64,000 nucleotides of DNA from Gonatopus flavifemur (lineage: Eukaryota; Arthropoda; Insecta; Hymenoptera; Dryinidae), in contig JAFFJZ010000039.1 in NCBI GenBank assembly GCA_018340375.1, positions 1,426,001 through 1,490,000 on the forward strand, read 5' to 3'. Both the position numbers and the translations under genes were made by a program. Positions 12,550 to 22,364 of this stretch are shown here, one piece after another; the stretch's first letter is position 1, and each line of letters starts with the position of its first letter. The notes beneath the pieces were generated by a model that ran no database searches, was not told the DNA's origin, and saw only the letters and a list, made by a program, of their open reading frames with translations.

Positions 12550-14640
12550 TCACGCTGGGTAGGCGAACGAAAGATGTGAGAGATCAGCCATTGGTCTCTC
12601 CTCGCAGTGGTTACAAATCATGCCCTGGTCAAATCTGAGGATTTCCGACTTTATAATGATCCTCTGCGAGTTTTTAGAGAATAATCGGGGCTGCGCAATA
12701 AATCCTCGGAGGTATATGGGAATTCTGATATTGGAATATAGCGCTCCATCTTGAGTCAAGTTCAGATGGGGGTGAAGGGTCAAGTTGGAGGAGAAATTAC
12801 ACCGTTGAAGATCCGATTTATAAAGATAGTCCTCGTGAGCTTATAAAAGGGCATTCTTTCGCTCACATAAAAAATTAGCAGATAAAAATTCCCAGTCTGG
12901 GGGTTCCCCTGACGTAATCAGCAGGTCCCTGATTCGCAGGAGCCAGGTGTACTTTGGTTGAGGGGAGCGACGTTCAGCTAAACTCCTCAATTTTACGGGG
13001 CATTTTCTGGAGTATCTTTCCTCGGGCATTTGCAAAATTTCAATTAGCCAATTGATAACGCGTTTGAGAATATTAACGGCTAGGTGTCGCCTACCCGTCT
13101 CTGAACCGACGGCATAATTCGGCGTGCTCTTTGGCAGGTGTGAAACTTTCTTGAAGAAAGCGGTTTGAATTTTGTCGATCTGCTCCAGATATTGGAGTCC
13201 CCATATTTGCACCCCATACAGTATCACGCTTGATACCAGACTGTTAAATAATTTATCTATAGGATGACACGCATCTGGTTTTACCACGTTAATCAAAGCG
13301 ATTGTGCAACTGATAGCTCGATTAGTCTTACTAACCGCCGCACCGACTGTTTTGGCGAAAGTGGCAGAGTTAGCAAATGTGAGCCCAAGATAGAGATATT
13401 GGTTCACGATTTCAATAAGTTGATTTCCGAATGAAAACGTAGAGAATTTCCTGGAGTGACCATGCCCGCCCTCCCGAAATATAACAATTTTGGTCTTGTC
13501 GATGTTAACTGAAAGGCCATAGCTCCGGCAATATACTGGAAGGGCGTCAAGAATCCTTCTCAATCCAATACTAGTATCCGCAAGTAGGACAAGGTCGTCT
13601 CCATACGCTAAAAGGAGAAATTCCGTTGAGTGATCTACTGAAACTCCCCTTATGCCCTTTTTCATGAGAAACTCTTCCAAATCCGTTATGAATATAGCAA
13701 AGAGGATTGGGCTCAGAATCTCTCCTTGCAGCACACCCTGAAAGATTTTTATCGGTTGGGAATACGCTTGGTCACTCTTGATTGAAATGGTGGCTTTGGA
13801 GTATAGGTTCATCAATATTCTGATGATTTTGGATCCCGTGCCAAATGTATGGAGCTTCTCCCAGAGCAAATCATGTCGTATGAAGTCAAACCCGCGGCGC
13901 AGATGGACAAAAAGTGCGGAAAATTTCCCTCTGTCTCTATGAAGGTGTACTTGAATAAGTGAAGTGGGAGTAAACAGGTTATCTGTGCAGCCACGACTCA
14001 TACGGAATCCTGATTGCCACTCTGGTGACAGGCCGATAGAATCTGTCCATTCAATTAATCTGGAATACAGAATCGTAGTAAAGATTTTAGTAATGGAATT
14101 GATCAGCGCGATTGGACGGTAATTGGAAGGATCTGCCTTGTCGCCCTTCTTGTGGATCATTTTCAGAAGTACACGGCTCCACGAGTCAGGAACCTCTTCT
14201 ATATCATAAATCTTATTGAAAAAGAGCTCCAAGTATGAAATCCAGTTTTGTGGAAGGTTTTTATCAAATTCAGGAGCGATTCCATCATGACCCACCGCCT
14301 TACCAGGTTTGCAGTTCCTTAGGCTCTGAATTATTTCCCCTGTCGAAATAGGCCGATCCAGAATTTCATTGCCGACAGTTGATAGTGTAAGAGGGTCAAT
14401 GTTATCGTGAGAAGGGTATAAGGGAGTGAAGAAGTCCTGCCATACAGCTAGGTCGATGAAATCGCTGACTGAATTGAAGCGTGGTCTAAATTTGTTTATG
14501 ATTTTCCAAAAGGTATTCGAATTCTTAGAAGTGGCAAGTGCGTTTGATGTATGAGTTCTGTGCTCAGATGCCTCAGTAGAAATTAAGTGCTTATACCTCC
14601 TCTTGTTATAGAAGTATTCTGATGTTCCATCTGGAGTCAA
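12550..14640 (-). pseudogene. LINE D reverse transcriptase
   Basis: Contains the thumb-side motif QGVLQGEILSPILFAIF, the catalytic box LLAYGDDLVLL (YGDD in place of the more usual YADD) and a C-terminal knuckle ICNHCEERPMADLSHL. Motif A reads FVHLRRGFDF, where relatives have FVDL; the His codon replaces the Asp that binds the catalytic metal, so this copy should be dead despite a 599-codon open frame. An in-frame TAA at 12841-12843 interrupts the C-terminus; the frame continues unchanged to 12550. It cannot transpose on its own but could still be recognised as LINE sequence. Confidence 0.9.
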
Positions 14641-15710
14641 GTTTTGTTTTTAGATTTTTTCAAGGAGTTTTTCATTTCGGCCTTACATTTTTCACATTCC
14701 CAGTCATACCATGGTTCATGGGAGGGATCCCAGCTGTTAGATGTTGTCATCCCTATATTTTGCGAGGTGCTAATAATAGAAGACGTTAAGTTATCCGAAA
14801 AATCGTTGAAGGGTGCTAAAATATAGGAAACCTTTGGAGAAAAGCTCATGCAATGTTGACAAATTTCGGCAAGATCAGAGTTCCATCTAATCCGTTCTTG
14901 TGTTTCTTTGGGAGTGGTCTTTATGTGAGCATCGATTGTAACTAGGATAGGAAAGTGGTCCGACAATGAGGTAATATCGTTAACCTCCAGATTTCTCACA
15001 ATGTTTAAACCTATGAAATTACTCCAAGCGAGGTCTATGACCGTAGAGCTCCTATGACTAACATGTGTAAAAGCAGCGGGAGTATCGCTTATTGTTCTTC
15101 CATTGGACGAAGTGTGATCTCCACTCTCCATAGTTTCGACTAGTCTACTCCCTCTGGTGTTCAATCCATCGTCTCGGCTGGATCTGGTAGTACTAATGGA
15201 GAGATTATTCACGAAGAAATTTATATCCCATTGGTTCAAATTATACACTCTGGAGTTGAAGTCCCCTCCTATTATAGTGGGGATCGAAGGGAATCTCATT
15301 GCAATGGAAGTGATTAAATCTGCAAGGTTTTCTAGAAATTCATCGAAGTCAGAGGTAGGAGAAGTATATACTGAACCTATTATCACCTTGAAGCGGTTTC
15401 TACTTATTTTGATGAAAATGAAGTCCTTAGTAAGGTACAGTAGTTCTGAGGATAGCAGGAGTGATTCCTGATGAGAGATTGAGAGACCACCCTTGGCTCT
15501 GCCCATTTGAGCGGTTTTATCCGCTGCAGGCGCGTAGATTTCAACGTTACCAAAAGCCGGAGATATTTCAAGTGGCACATCCTTGAGCCACGTTCCACAA
15601 TTACATACGATGTCTCCTGGTGTATATAGTTGGAGGATGTCGTGTAAGTTGGAGAATCCGAAAACGTTCCAGAAGATGATCCGAGAGGTATTATTGAGGT
15701 TGTTTCGTTG
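14637..15710 (-). pseudogene. LINE D apurinic-like endonuclease
   Basis: N-terminal domain of ORF2. The open frame reaches back to 15710 (stop TAG at 15711-15713). It includes the start of the fold, RIIFWNVFGF, then GTWLKDV, the IGGDFNSR metal/catalytic box and SLSDHFPI near the domain end, so the main AP-endonuclease motifs are present. No ATG suits a start; in the intact element this would be read with or after ORF1. The frame stops at 14637, where a one-base shift separates it from the reverse transcriptase frame. In the active ancestor EN and RT were surely one protein. Confidence 0.88.
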
Positions 15711-15734
15711 CTATTCCTCGTCAGTGGATAGGTA

Positions 15735-16013
15735 TTATTTGGGAATGGTCCCTTGACCCTGCAGGAATGGTATCAAAGAAGAGGAGTTCCTTTTTATTTT
15801 TTTCCCCAATGTATCCTCATTGCGAGAACCCAACGGACGACCTCTTTTTCGACTTCCCGTAGATGTAGTGGAGTTTTGCGAGCAGACACTATTGATATCA
15901 TCATCATCCGTGTCGATGTGATCTCTTTCTGACTTTTGAATTTCTGCAAGAAGTTTCCCCACGTTTGAGACATCATATGAGACGCCATCGACAAGCAGCA
16001 TTGATCCTTTCAT
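15735..16013 (-). pseudogene. LINE D pre-ORF2 peptide with AT-hook-like motif
   Basis: A 92-codon reverse-strand frame beginning MKGSMLLVDGVSYDVSNVGK, with an acidic run (DTDDDDIN) and then RKRGRPLGS, whose RGRP core matches the AT-hook DNA-binding motif (about 15826-15861). It ends 25 bases before the endonuclease frame opens. The placement suggests the C-terminal part of ORF1. An AT-hook could help target AT-rich DNA, but that role is inference. Confidence 0.5.
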
Positions 16014-16323
16014 TTTTTATGATTTTCGACTGCTTTCTGATTGTTCTTTTATCGATCTGAGCATTTTTCTGTCTTTTCTTTGGTCTTTGGTTGAATCATC
16101 GGAAATGTTAAGGTTCATGTTATGGAATACTTTGGCTGTGAGAAAGATAGACCGCTCTATTCGAATATTTGTGAGAGAGATTAACACGGGTCAATTACCG
16201 ATGCTTCGGCCTAATCGTCTTACTTGATCAATATTATGCCCCGAGACGTCAACAGTCGCAGTTTTTCATACCTCGAGGACAGATTTGAATAGATCGTGGT
16301 TTGTTTGCTGGCAGTCCTTGAGA

Positions 16324-16617
16324 CTAAACAGTAATAAGTTTCTTGAACGATGCTGATTTTCCAAGGAATTCACTTCGGCCTTCAGAGTAGGAACTTCCCC
16401 ACAGAGGTTCACTATCTTTCTTTTCTAATTCGGTGCACTGTTTTTTATTACTGTTCACGTCCTCGATGATTTTTCGATGAGAGATTTTGATTTCACTCAA
16501 ATGCGCTTCTATACCATTTACTTTGCCGGTGAGAGCAGTTACCTTGGCACTGAGAGAACTGAGATTATCATTTATCTTTGCGAGAACTGACGTTAAATTC
16601 TCTTCTTCACTACTCAT
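16324..16617 (-). pseudogene. LINE D ORF1, coiled-coil part
   Basis: Starts with ATG at 16617 (MSSEEENLTSVLAKINDNL) and continues as a heptad-rich coiled coil (SLSAKVTALTGKVNGIEAHL) of the kind that trimerises LINE ORF1 proteins. The frame ends at 16324, and about 310 bases with stops separate it from the next ORF1-like piece. It would be the RNA-binding or chaperone partner of the downstream ORF2. No RRM or zinc knuckle can be seen, so the assignment rests on position, coiled coil and orientation. Confidence 0.6.
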
Positions 16618-16759
16618 TTTTCTGTCTTCAACTCAAATTATATCACGTGTAGAAGAATATTATATTCCACGCGCAGTGTAAACATAAGAATACACGGAGC
16701 AATCGTGTGTACGTCCGTCTCGGTCGAGTGCTACAACCGAACCCCCGATTCTTGTAACT

Positions 16760-17322
16760 CAAGACTATCTATGTTATTTCCGAAAACAGTATGGAAATCC
16801 CACGAACATTGAGTTCATTTTCAAATTATATTGAGTTCGTATTTTTGAAGTTAATTCATCGCAATGGTCTAAGAAAACTTGAGCATTGAGAAATGAGAGA
16901 GAGAGGATGAAGTCGAATTCTACGTAAACTTGTTTCAGAAGAAACGTCACTTATATACAGATTTGAAGTGCATCCTATAAAATACGTATCCAAAATTGCG
17001 CATTGCCAAAAACTTTCTATTCCCCGTAACTTCTTAAGGGAATTCTTCGACGTTCAAAGGTTAAAATCTTATAATTCCATTTGTTGACCTGCAGAAATGA
17101 TTGGGAAATGCAAAATGTCCGACAACGCACAATCTCAGGCATGTAGTTCATTAGTATTAACCTAAAATTTCTACTCATAACCGGCCTTCCTCCAAACGGT
17201 TTGTGCAAAATTGGGCTTCCTTCTCTCCCTTATTCCTGGATGCTTGGGGCTCCTGAATCCATCATTATTCAATTGTATTGTAACAAAAAAAAATCAAGCA
17301 TTCCATCATTCAAAAATTCTGC
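16760..17322. repeat. Diverged direct repeat, copy 2 (pair at 10177)
   Basis: Aligns with 10177-10722 in the same orientation. It lies just upstream of the 5' region of LINE D, so the two copies bracket the LINE at a distance of 6.6 kb. It begins around AAGACT and contains TTGCGCATTGCCA and GTTTGTGCAAAATTG. No protein is encoded. Confidence 0.8.
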
Positions 17323-17478
17323 AACATCATTATTGCCGAGAGGAAAGATTCAGACCTCGGTCAGAAATGAGTTTCTACCACTTCTTCTATGTGAATGTCA
17401 ACAAAATAACTTTGAATAACTTTCATGAACTTTCCGTCATTCTACTAGATATGACGAACTTCCGCGGTAAACCGATCA

Positions 17479-17511
17479 CGCGCGCGCGAAGCGCGCGCCG
17501 AAGGCGGCTAG
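17479..17511 (+). mobile_element. Helitron-type 3' end (hairpin plus CTAG)
   Basis: An abrupt G+C island in AT-rich DNA. A perfect hairpin of alternating CG (CGCGCGCG, AAG loop, CGCGCGC) at about 17480-17497 is followed about 10 bases later by CTAG at 17508-17511 and then T. A short hairpin 10-12 bases before a CTRR terminus, inserted 5' of T, is the diagnostic 3' end of Helitrons. The body and the 5' TC end to the left were not delimited; the 16760-17322 repeat may belong to it. This hairpin was not seen near the Helitron at 1.8-5.2 kb. Confidence 0.6.
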
Positions 17512-17947
17512 TATGTATAAAATATATATCATTTTTTCACATGGGTTTCCCATTTATAGTCTGGGAGATTTGTGAGTCTTCCACTGGCTTGACGCTTACT
17601 TGGTTCTCGAATCATACTCATAAAAAGTGGAAGCAATTGAAGTGGATTGTGAAGATGATGATCATTGGGTTTTCTCATATATGTGGAATTATGCATCAGG
17701 AATTTGTACTCTCTGGTCAGACTTTTGACCAGCATTCCATTTGGAAGTTTTGAGACGGCTGTGACAGCATGTGTGAAGAACACGCCTACAACTTCGGCAG
17801 TCATGTGACTGGTTCATTCATTAGAACAACGTCCCCGCACACAAGGCCTCACGAGTGATCCGCTATTCGGCATTACAGGGATGATCTATTCCTCACCCTC
17901 TGTATTGATCAGACCTAGCTCCAGGTAACTTTTTCTTATTCCGGCGA
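17512..17947. other. Spacer before the Polinton relic
   Basis: Forward and reverse open frames of 91-180 codons overlap here without recognisable motifs. The Walker A half of the Polinton ATPase would be expected here if the gene were complete, but I do not see it. Confidence 0.4.
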
Positions 17948-18577
17948 ATGAGAGGAACACTGAAAGGGATACGTTATGAGGATGCGGAGTCGGTAAGAAC
18001 AACTTCGCGAAGGGCATTAGACCATATCAAATTTGTAGAGTTCCAGGCAAGCTGCATTTTATTATTTTATTATCCAGAATGGCAATCGGATCATGAAGAA
18101 TATGGTAAAAACATTGAATTTCGTGAAGGTTTACCATGTTCGAGCGACTGTTCGGACGATCCCCGACCAAACCTCGTAATTATCGATGATCTTATGCACG
18201 AATCATTAAACAATGCAGTCGTCGATTTGTTCGCTGAAGGCAGTCATCACAAGAATTTGAGTGTGGTTTTCATAACACAAAACATATTTCATCAAGGGGA
18301 AGGACAACAAGACATTCCCCTCAATGCTAAGTATATTTTAATTTTCAAAAACCTTCGGGGTCGTGCAGAGATTCAACATTCGTCTTGTCAAATATGTCCA
18401 GGAAATCCTCAATTTTTGGGAGAAGCGTAAAGAGACGCGACGACTGTGCCTCACGAATATTCACCTTTGGATCTGAAACAATTGACACCAGAGGAATATC
18501 GAATCCGTCTTTGTATATTTCCTACGGGACCTCTGCACTACGCATACGTACCACGTACTAGAACATCGTTATCATAA
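17948..18577 (+). pseudogene. Polinton FtsK/HerA-like ATPase, 5'-truncated
   Basis: The C-terminal part of the Polinton packaging ATPase, which in related viruses pumps DNA into capsids. The Walker B region reads PNLVIIDDLMHES near 18165-18210. It is followed by the conserved GSHHKNLSVVFITQNIFHQG and LNAKYILIFKN. An in-frame TAA at 18428-18430 interrupts it, and the same frame continues with HEYSPLDLKQLTPEEYRIRL to a stop at 18575-18577. The N-terminal Walker A P-loop is missing. Start at 17948 is only where the frame opens. Confidence 0.82.
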
Positions 18578-18622
18578 GAAGATGTGCCATCTATTGAAAG
18601 TGATCAGTTCATATTTGTGAAC

Positions 18623-18994
18623 ATGATGGCTCACTCGGTCAATCATACTGCGAAGAAGCGAATTGGGGAAGAAAACGCGATTATATTGCAAGCGCTTCGT
18701 CACTTGGATAAAAATCGACGCAGTTTGCTCTTACGATCTTTAGGGAACGGAACCAAAAAGTGCATTTGCGAGTGTGTACTTCATACGTTGTTGGGGAACA
18801 TACCTCTCAGTAACAAAGAGGAGAAAAAGCTTTCAAAATACAAAAACATTCTACGTCGTATAGCGAATTCTCGCGGGAGTTTACAGAGTAAGAAGCGTGT
18901 CATTGTACAGAGTGGAGGCGGATTCTTACCATTCCTGATAGCACCTTCACTTGGATCATTATTATCTGACGTACTGATGAAGACTATTACTTGA
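18623..18994 (+). CDS. Polinton small protein with GGGFLP tail
   Basis: A 123-residue protein from ATG 18623. It contains CICECVLHTLLGNIPLS, a basic stretch, then KRVIVQSGGGFLPFLIAPSL and a hydrophobic C-terminus. Small proteins with this ICEC...GN.PLS...VQ.GG.FLP pattern occur between the ATPase and integrase genes of many animal Polintons; their role, perhaps a virion component, is not established as far as I know. The frame is uninterrupted here, unlike its neighbours, which may be chance given its length. It lies 46 bases after the ATPase stop. Confidence 0.75.
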   Translation: MMAHSVNHTAKKRIGEENAIILQALRHLDKNRRSLLLRSLGNGTKKCICECVLHTLLGNIPLSNKEEKKLSKYKNILRRIANSRGSLQSKKRVIVQSGGGFLPFLIAPSLGSLLSDVLMKTIT

Positions 18995-19001
18995 TCACAA
19001 G

Positions 19002-19867
19002 ATGGAGTACGCGAAGGAAATCGTTTTAGTTTCACCTGAAACTTCATGACGTCAGAGTATTGATAATTTCGAAATGAACAATAGTCAACAACAACATACT
19101 GACACTCCAATTTTGGAAAGACCTTTGATTCAAACACCGAGTGATCCAGCAACATGGCTTGATGTTGAAATGAGTGAAGTTTTGAACGCTCCTGACGACA
19201 GGGATACGAACGAACATTGGAAAGGATTTGAAAAACTTTTACAAAGATCCTTATCCCTCATGAGAGGGCTTGAGAGACCTATCATTGATCAAAGAGCAGA
19301 AAACCAGGAATTTGACGAGAGAAAGAGCGATCAATGGATTCTTCAGAGTGTCTCAAAAGGTTATCAGAGAGAGGCACAACTTTTACTCGAACATATACGC
19401 GAATCACCCGAACAGCATCGCATCCAGTGGAATAAACGAGGAACTGTTACCATCGATGGAGAAGAGATTCCTGATTCAAATATCATGGATCACAAAACGA
19501 TGCGTTACGTCACAGAAAATCCGTACAAACTATCGGTTCTGAACAATTCGCTCAATTTCTCCGACATATAGGCACCTCTCGTGGGTACATTGGTAATATG
19601 AAATATTTGTGCAATAACAAAGAAAGCACAACAACTCCAACTAGAGCAAACGTGGAGGAGAAGGTTAAGAGTGGGAGTAGTTCATTATCGAGGGATAGTA
19701 TACAAGACTCCACCTCATATGAATCACCAAACACCAGTGTGCGTGTAGATCGTGAAACAGGAAGGGGTAAAAGGAGAAGGATTCGTGTATTACCTCATCA
19801 GCCACCACAAGATTCCATCAGAGACAGACTACGTGCATGGAAAAACTTGAAAATCTTGACAAAATGA
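19002..19867 (+). pseudogene. Polinton pre-integrase protein
   Basis: Begins at ATG 19002 (MEYAKEIVLVSPET), eight bases after the previous gene. An in-frame TGA lies at 19047-19049. The body contains LLEHIRESPEQHRIQWNKRG and GEEIPDSNIMDH, the conserved block of the protein that precedes the integrase in Polintons. Around 19530-19545 the frame shifts, and the second frame carries EQFAQFLRHIGTSRGYIGN and a basic low-complexity tail to 19867. The function is unknown. One stop plus one shift make it non-functional. Confidence 0.75.
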
Positions 19868-20425
19868 ATTCGATCGCTAAATTTTCTCACGATCCTTCAC
19901 ACTATGCAGGGTCCTCTGCTAGAGAAAATCTTCTACAAGCGACAAAAGACAAAGCCACGAGAGATGAAGTTACGAACTGGTTAGATTACCAAGACGCTTA
20001 TACTTCACACAAACCTATACGAAAAAAATTTCCACGTCTACAGTACAACGTCACAAACATAGATGAAGTTTGGGGAGCAGACTCGATCGACCTCAAAAAA
20101 ATTCAAATGGAGGAAGACAGATTCTGTGACATATTAGTGGCTATCGATGTACTCAGTGAATTCGTTTGGGTTGAACCCTCGGAGGATAAGACCACAACTT
20201 CGGTAGCATTATCATATGAAAAAACTCTCGAGAAATCCGGAGGAAGAATACCTGTTCCTCTGCAGACCGATAAAGTGTAGTGAGTTTATCGGCTCAGCGA
20301 CACAAGGACTCCTGAAACGCAGGAATATATCGTTCCGAGTAACACGTAACCCTGATGTGAAAGCAGCGGTGTCAGAGAGATTCAACAGAACGTTGAAAGA
20401 ACGTATGTGGAGATACGTTCATATG
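19837..20425 (+). pseudogene. Polinton retroviral-like integrase (rve), broken
   Basis: A DDE integrase that would join the linear element into chromosomal DNA. ATG at 19837 overlaps the preceding frame. The N-terminal part has the Polinton pattern HKPIRKKFPR, then VWGADSIDL (first Asp), CDILVAIDVLSEFVWV, LQTDK (second Asp) and SERFNRTLKERMWRY (catalytic Glu). A one-base-type frameshift at about 20275, right after LQTDK, moves the remainder into another frame. Homology ends abruptly near 20425, so the chromodomain-like C-terminus is missing. All three acidic residues are recognisable, but no intact product is possible. Confidence 0.88.
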
Positions 20426-20752
20426 TATATGTGTGTGTGTTTATTTTTTCATTCGTTCGAATACTATGTTATATTTTTTACATCATTCTGGTTATGACCA
20501 TCATCATCATTCATCATCATCGTCGTCGTCGTTGTCATCGTCGTTTTGATTATTTTCATCAAAAGTTAAGACTATTTGTTCCATCATTCAGAGTTCAATT
20601 TATTCATTTCTTTTGCTTTGATCGACAACGATGACAACAGTGGTCAATCTTTCCATTCACTTCAAGGTCAGGTATAAAGGTCCGTTTCTTTTTGACAATT
20701 CGAGAAATTTTCCATTCCAATTCACAAGACATCTTCGAGTTCGAAAAGCATC
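20426..20752. other. Spacer with CATCAT/CGTCGT microsatellite
   Basis: Begins with a short GT run and contains a CATCAT...CGTCGTCGT tract at about 20502-20545. No gene is seen. It separates the truncated integrase from the terminal repeat, so the missing integrase C-terminus was probably replaced here. Confidence 0.5.
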
Positions 20753-21500
20753 TCTTATATTCTATTCATTCGATTTTTTGATTATTCAATATGATTATTT
20801 CTATTGTTGGACGATAATTTTATACACTCTGTTCCATTCATTTCATTTCATATATCTTGTACATACATGTACTTTCAATCCATAATACCTTACACCCTTG
20901 TTACCGAGACCTTCATACCTGGCAATGAGGTCGAAAAACAGGAACCGCTATTGTCATCGTTGCCGATCGACTCTATTCATGAACGTTCCGTCTTCTCCTA
21001 TGGGTCGGAGCCCTTGTCACGAGTTGGAACTCTCCTTGTTTCCTGTGCGGAACATTATTTCATACAGTATACGGGGAATCTTTCTTCTTGTATCGAAGTC
21101 GAAGGTCTCTCGTACTAGTACTACGTTTTGGTAGGGGGTGCAAGGATAGAAACTCTCTCTGTTCCTCTCTCGAGCCTTCTATATACCCTACGAGATATCT
21201 TCGTTCCCTAGACAAGTCCAAGAATCTCTTTTCAGAAAGTTTATTTATATCATTCGTTTGTTCATTCATCAAATTTTTGAATCAATATTTCCTCATTATT
21301 ATAAACTTTCCTCTTCCGACATAACTTTCTATAAACACCTTTTTTTTCTTATTATTTCGGGATCTCATTTTCGAGGACTATGATGTTATCTGGTCAATCT
21401 CACTTGTCTCGGGCTCTGGACCACCTCATGGTGTGTGGTATGGGTGACCTCCAAAGAGGCGAGTGGAAGGGGTTCTTCCCATACCTGAACACTCACTACT
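20753..21500. repeat. Polinton terminal repeat, copy 1
   Basis: About 748 bases are the reverse complement of 42055-42673 plus 45532 to about 45680. Both copies end at the same outer sequence: copy 1 finishes ACTCACTACT and copy 2 begins AGTAGTAAGTG. This matches the AG/CT termini described for Polintons. The copy follows the integrase gene, as expected for a terminal inverted repeat. It lacks the 2.85-kb foldback insert of copy 2 and so records the empty site at about 20886-20896. The six bases beyond 21500 (CATGGG) do not match those before 42055 (ACGAAC), so the two repeats belong to different insertions. Confidence 0.72.
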
Positions 21501-22028
21501 CATGGGAACCAAAAAATATCCACATGATAGCAGAATTTCCAAGATTTTCAAATTCTGTTTCAAAGCTCAATATCACCATACTCACCATTCCTTACCCTCA
21601 CGTCTGATTTGCTTCAAATTCTCATCGTATAACTAAAACCTCGTGAATCGAATATGTTCGAAATTCCATGGCATTCGGATGATACGGAAATAGGAAAGGC
21701 ATGCTTTCAAATTATTGTCGAATAACGCGAAACACCAAAAAAAATTTCCCACAGTTTCCAACTGATTAGGATGAAACTCATATGGGACCACTACCTAATC
21801 ATATCTAGAACGTTGTATACGTTTCATTGTGATTGGATAACAGGAAGCCAAGATATGCGTGGTCAGAAATTACGATTTCTTATATGTTTCCTCACTCCTC
21901 CCAATCTCTCGCCAGAATTAGGTGGAAACTCATATGGGACTACTGTCGACAGTACATTCAACCGTGGTAAAAACTTGATGACGATCGAATAATGGAGACG
22001 GAAAATATCCCTGGTCGCAAAATGTGGG
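21501..22028. other. Spacer with a short duplicated segment
   Basis: No gene. A phrase of about 30 bases (ATTAGG.TGAAACTCATATGG and neighbours) occurs at about 21764 and again at about 21915, suggesting a roughly 150-base duplication that has otherwise diverged. Confidence 0.4.
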
Positions 22029-22082
22029 CCCGCACGAACGCACGCACACGCACACACACACACGCACACACACGCACGCGCA

Positions 22083-22125
<43 letters not shown>
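22029..22125. repeat. (CA)n/(CACG)n microsatellite
   Basis: A run of CA dinucleotides with interspersed CACG and CGCG units. The cysteine/valine-rich open frames on the reverse strand here are artefacts of this repeat. Confidence 0.95.
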
Positions 22126-22213
22126 CGTAATAAGAGAAGGAAAAAAAAGGGAGAAGTTTTGAGAAAGGATTGAAGCGAAAGAGAAATTCCTCGATGAAGA
22201 GCTCGACCAATCC

Positions 22214-22364
22214 GGTAGGGGGTCTTTTGGCCGAAAAAGTTTTTGACCGAATCAAGGTGATTTGACAATCGCTAGTCGCTTTCAGAGAACACTAGAGAAT
22301 GACTAGCGATTGTCAAATCATCTCGATTCGGCCAAAAACTTTTTCGGCCAAAAGACCCCCTACC
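22214..22364. mobile_element. 151-bp palindromic MITE with 9-bp duplication
   Basis: Starts GGTAGGGGGTCTTTTGGCCG and ends with its reverse complement. The two halves pair almost throughout, apart from a short loop around 22275-22300. GACCAATCC flanks it on both sides (22205-22213 and 22365-22373), a 9-bp (or 8-bp, as the edge is ambiguous) target duplication. A hAT or MULE origin would fit the duplication length. It encodes nothing. Confidence 0.88.

Larger units (their letters stand above)
12550..16617 (-). mobile_element. LINE D, APE-type non-LTR retrotransposon
   Basis: A nearly complete non-LTR element on the reverse strand: a coiled-coil ORF1 region (16617-15735), endonuclease (15710-14637), reverse transcriptase (14640-12841) and a C-terminal Cys/His knuckle (12840-12550). 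It resembles the jockey/CR1-like grade of APE elements, though I do not assign a clade. It is visibly richer in G+C than its flanks. Few lesions break ORF2 (one frameshift, one stop), so it is younger than the Helitron. Exact 5' and 3' ends were not found. Confidence 0.85.
17948..21500 (+). mobile_element. Polinton/Maverick relic, integrase end
   Basis: Four consecutive forward-strand genes in the order usual for one end of animal Polintons: packaging-type ATPase, small protein with a C-terminal hydrophobic tail, pre-integrase protein, and rve integrase. They are followed by a 0.75-kb terminal repeat that ends in ACTACT at 21500. DNA polymerase B, protease and capsid genes are absent from the window, so the left part was lost or lies beyond a rearrangement. 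Every gene except the small protein has lesions. Confidence 0.85.

Noticed and set aside
10177..17322. The 0.55-kb direct repeat pair as LTRs of a retroelement
   Set aside because: No gag, protease, RT or integrase of LTR type lies between them; the interior holds an unrelated reverse-strand LINE. No TG/CA ends or target duplication were seen, and divergence is too high for a recognisable insertion.
21863..22268. Cys/Val-rich open frames on the reverse strand
   Set aside because: Translation of the CA/CG microsatellite joined to one arm of a MITE.
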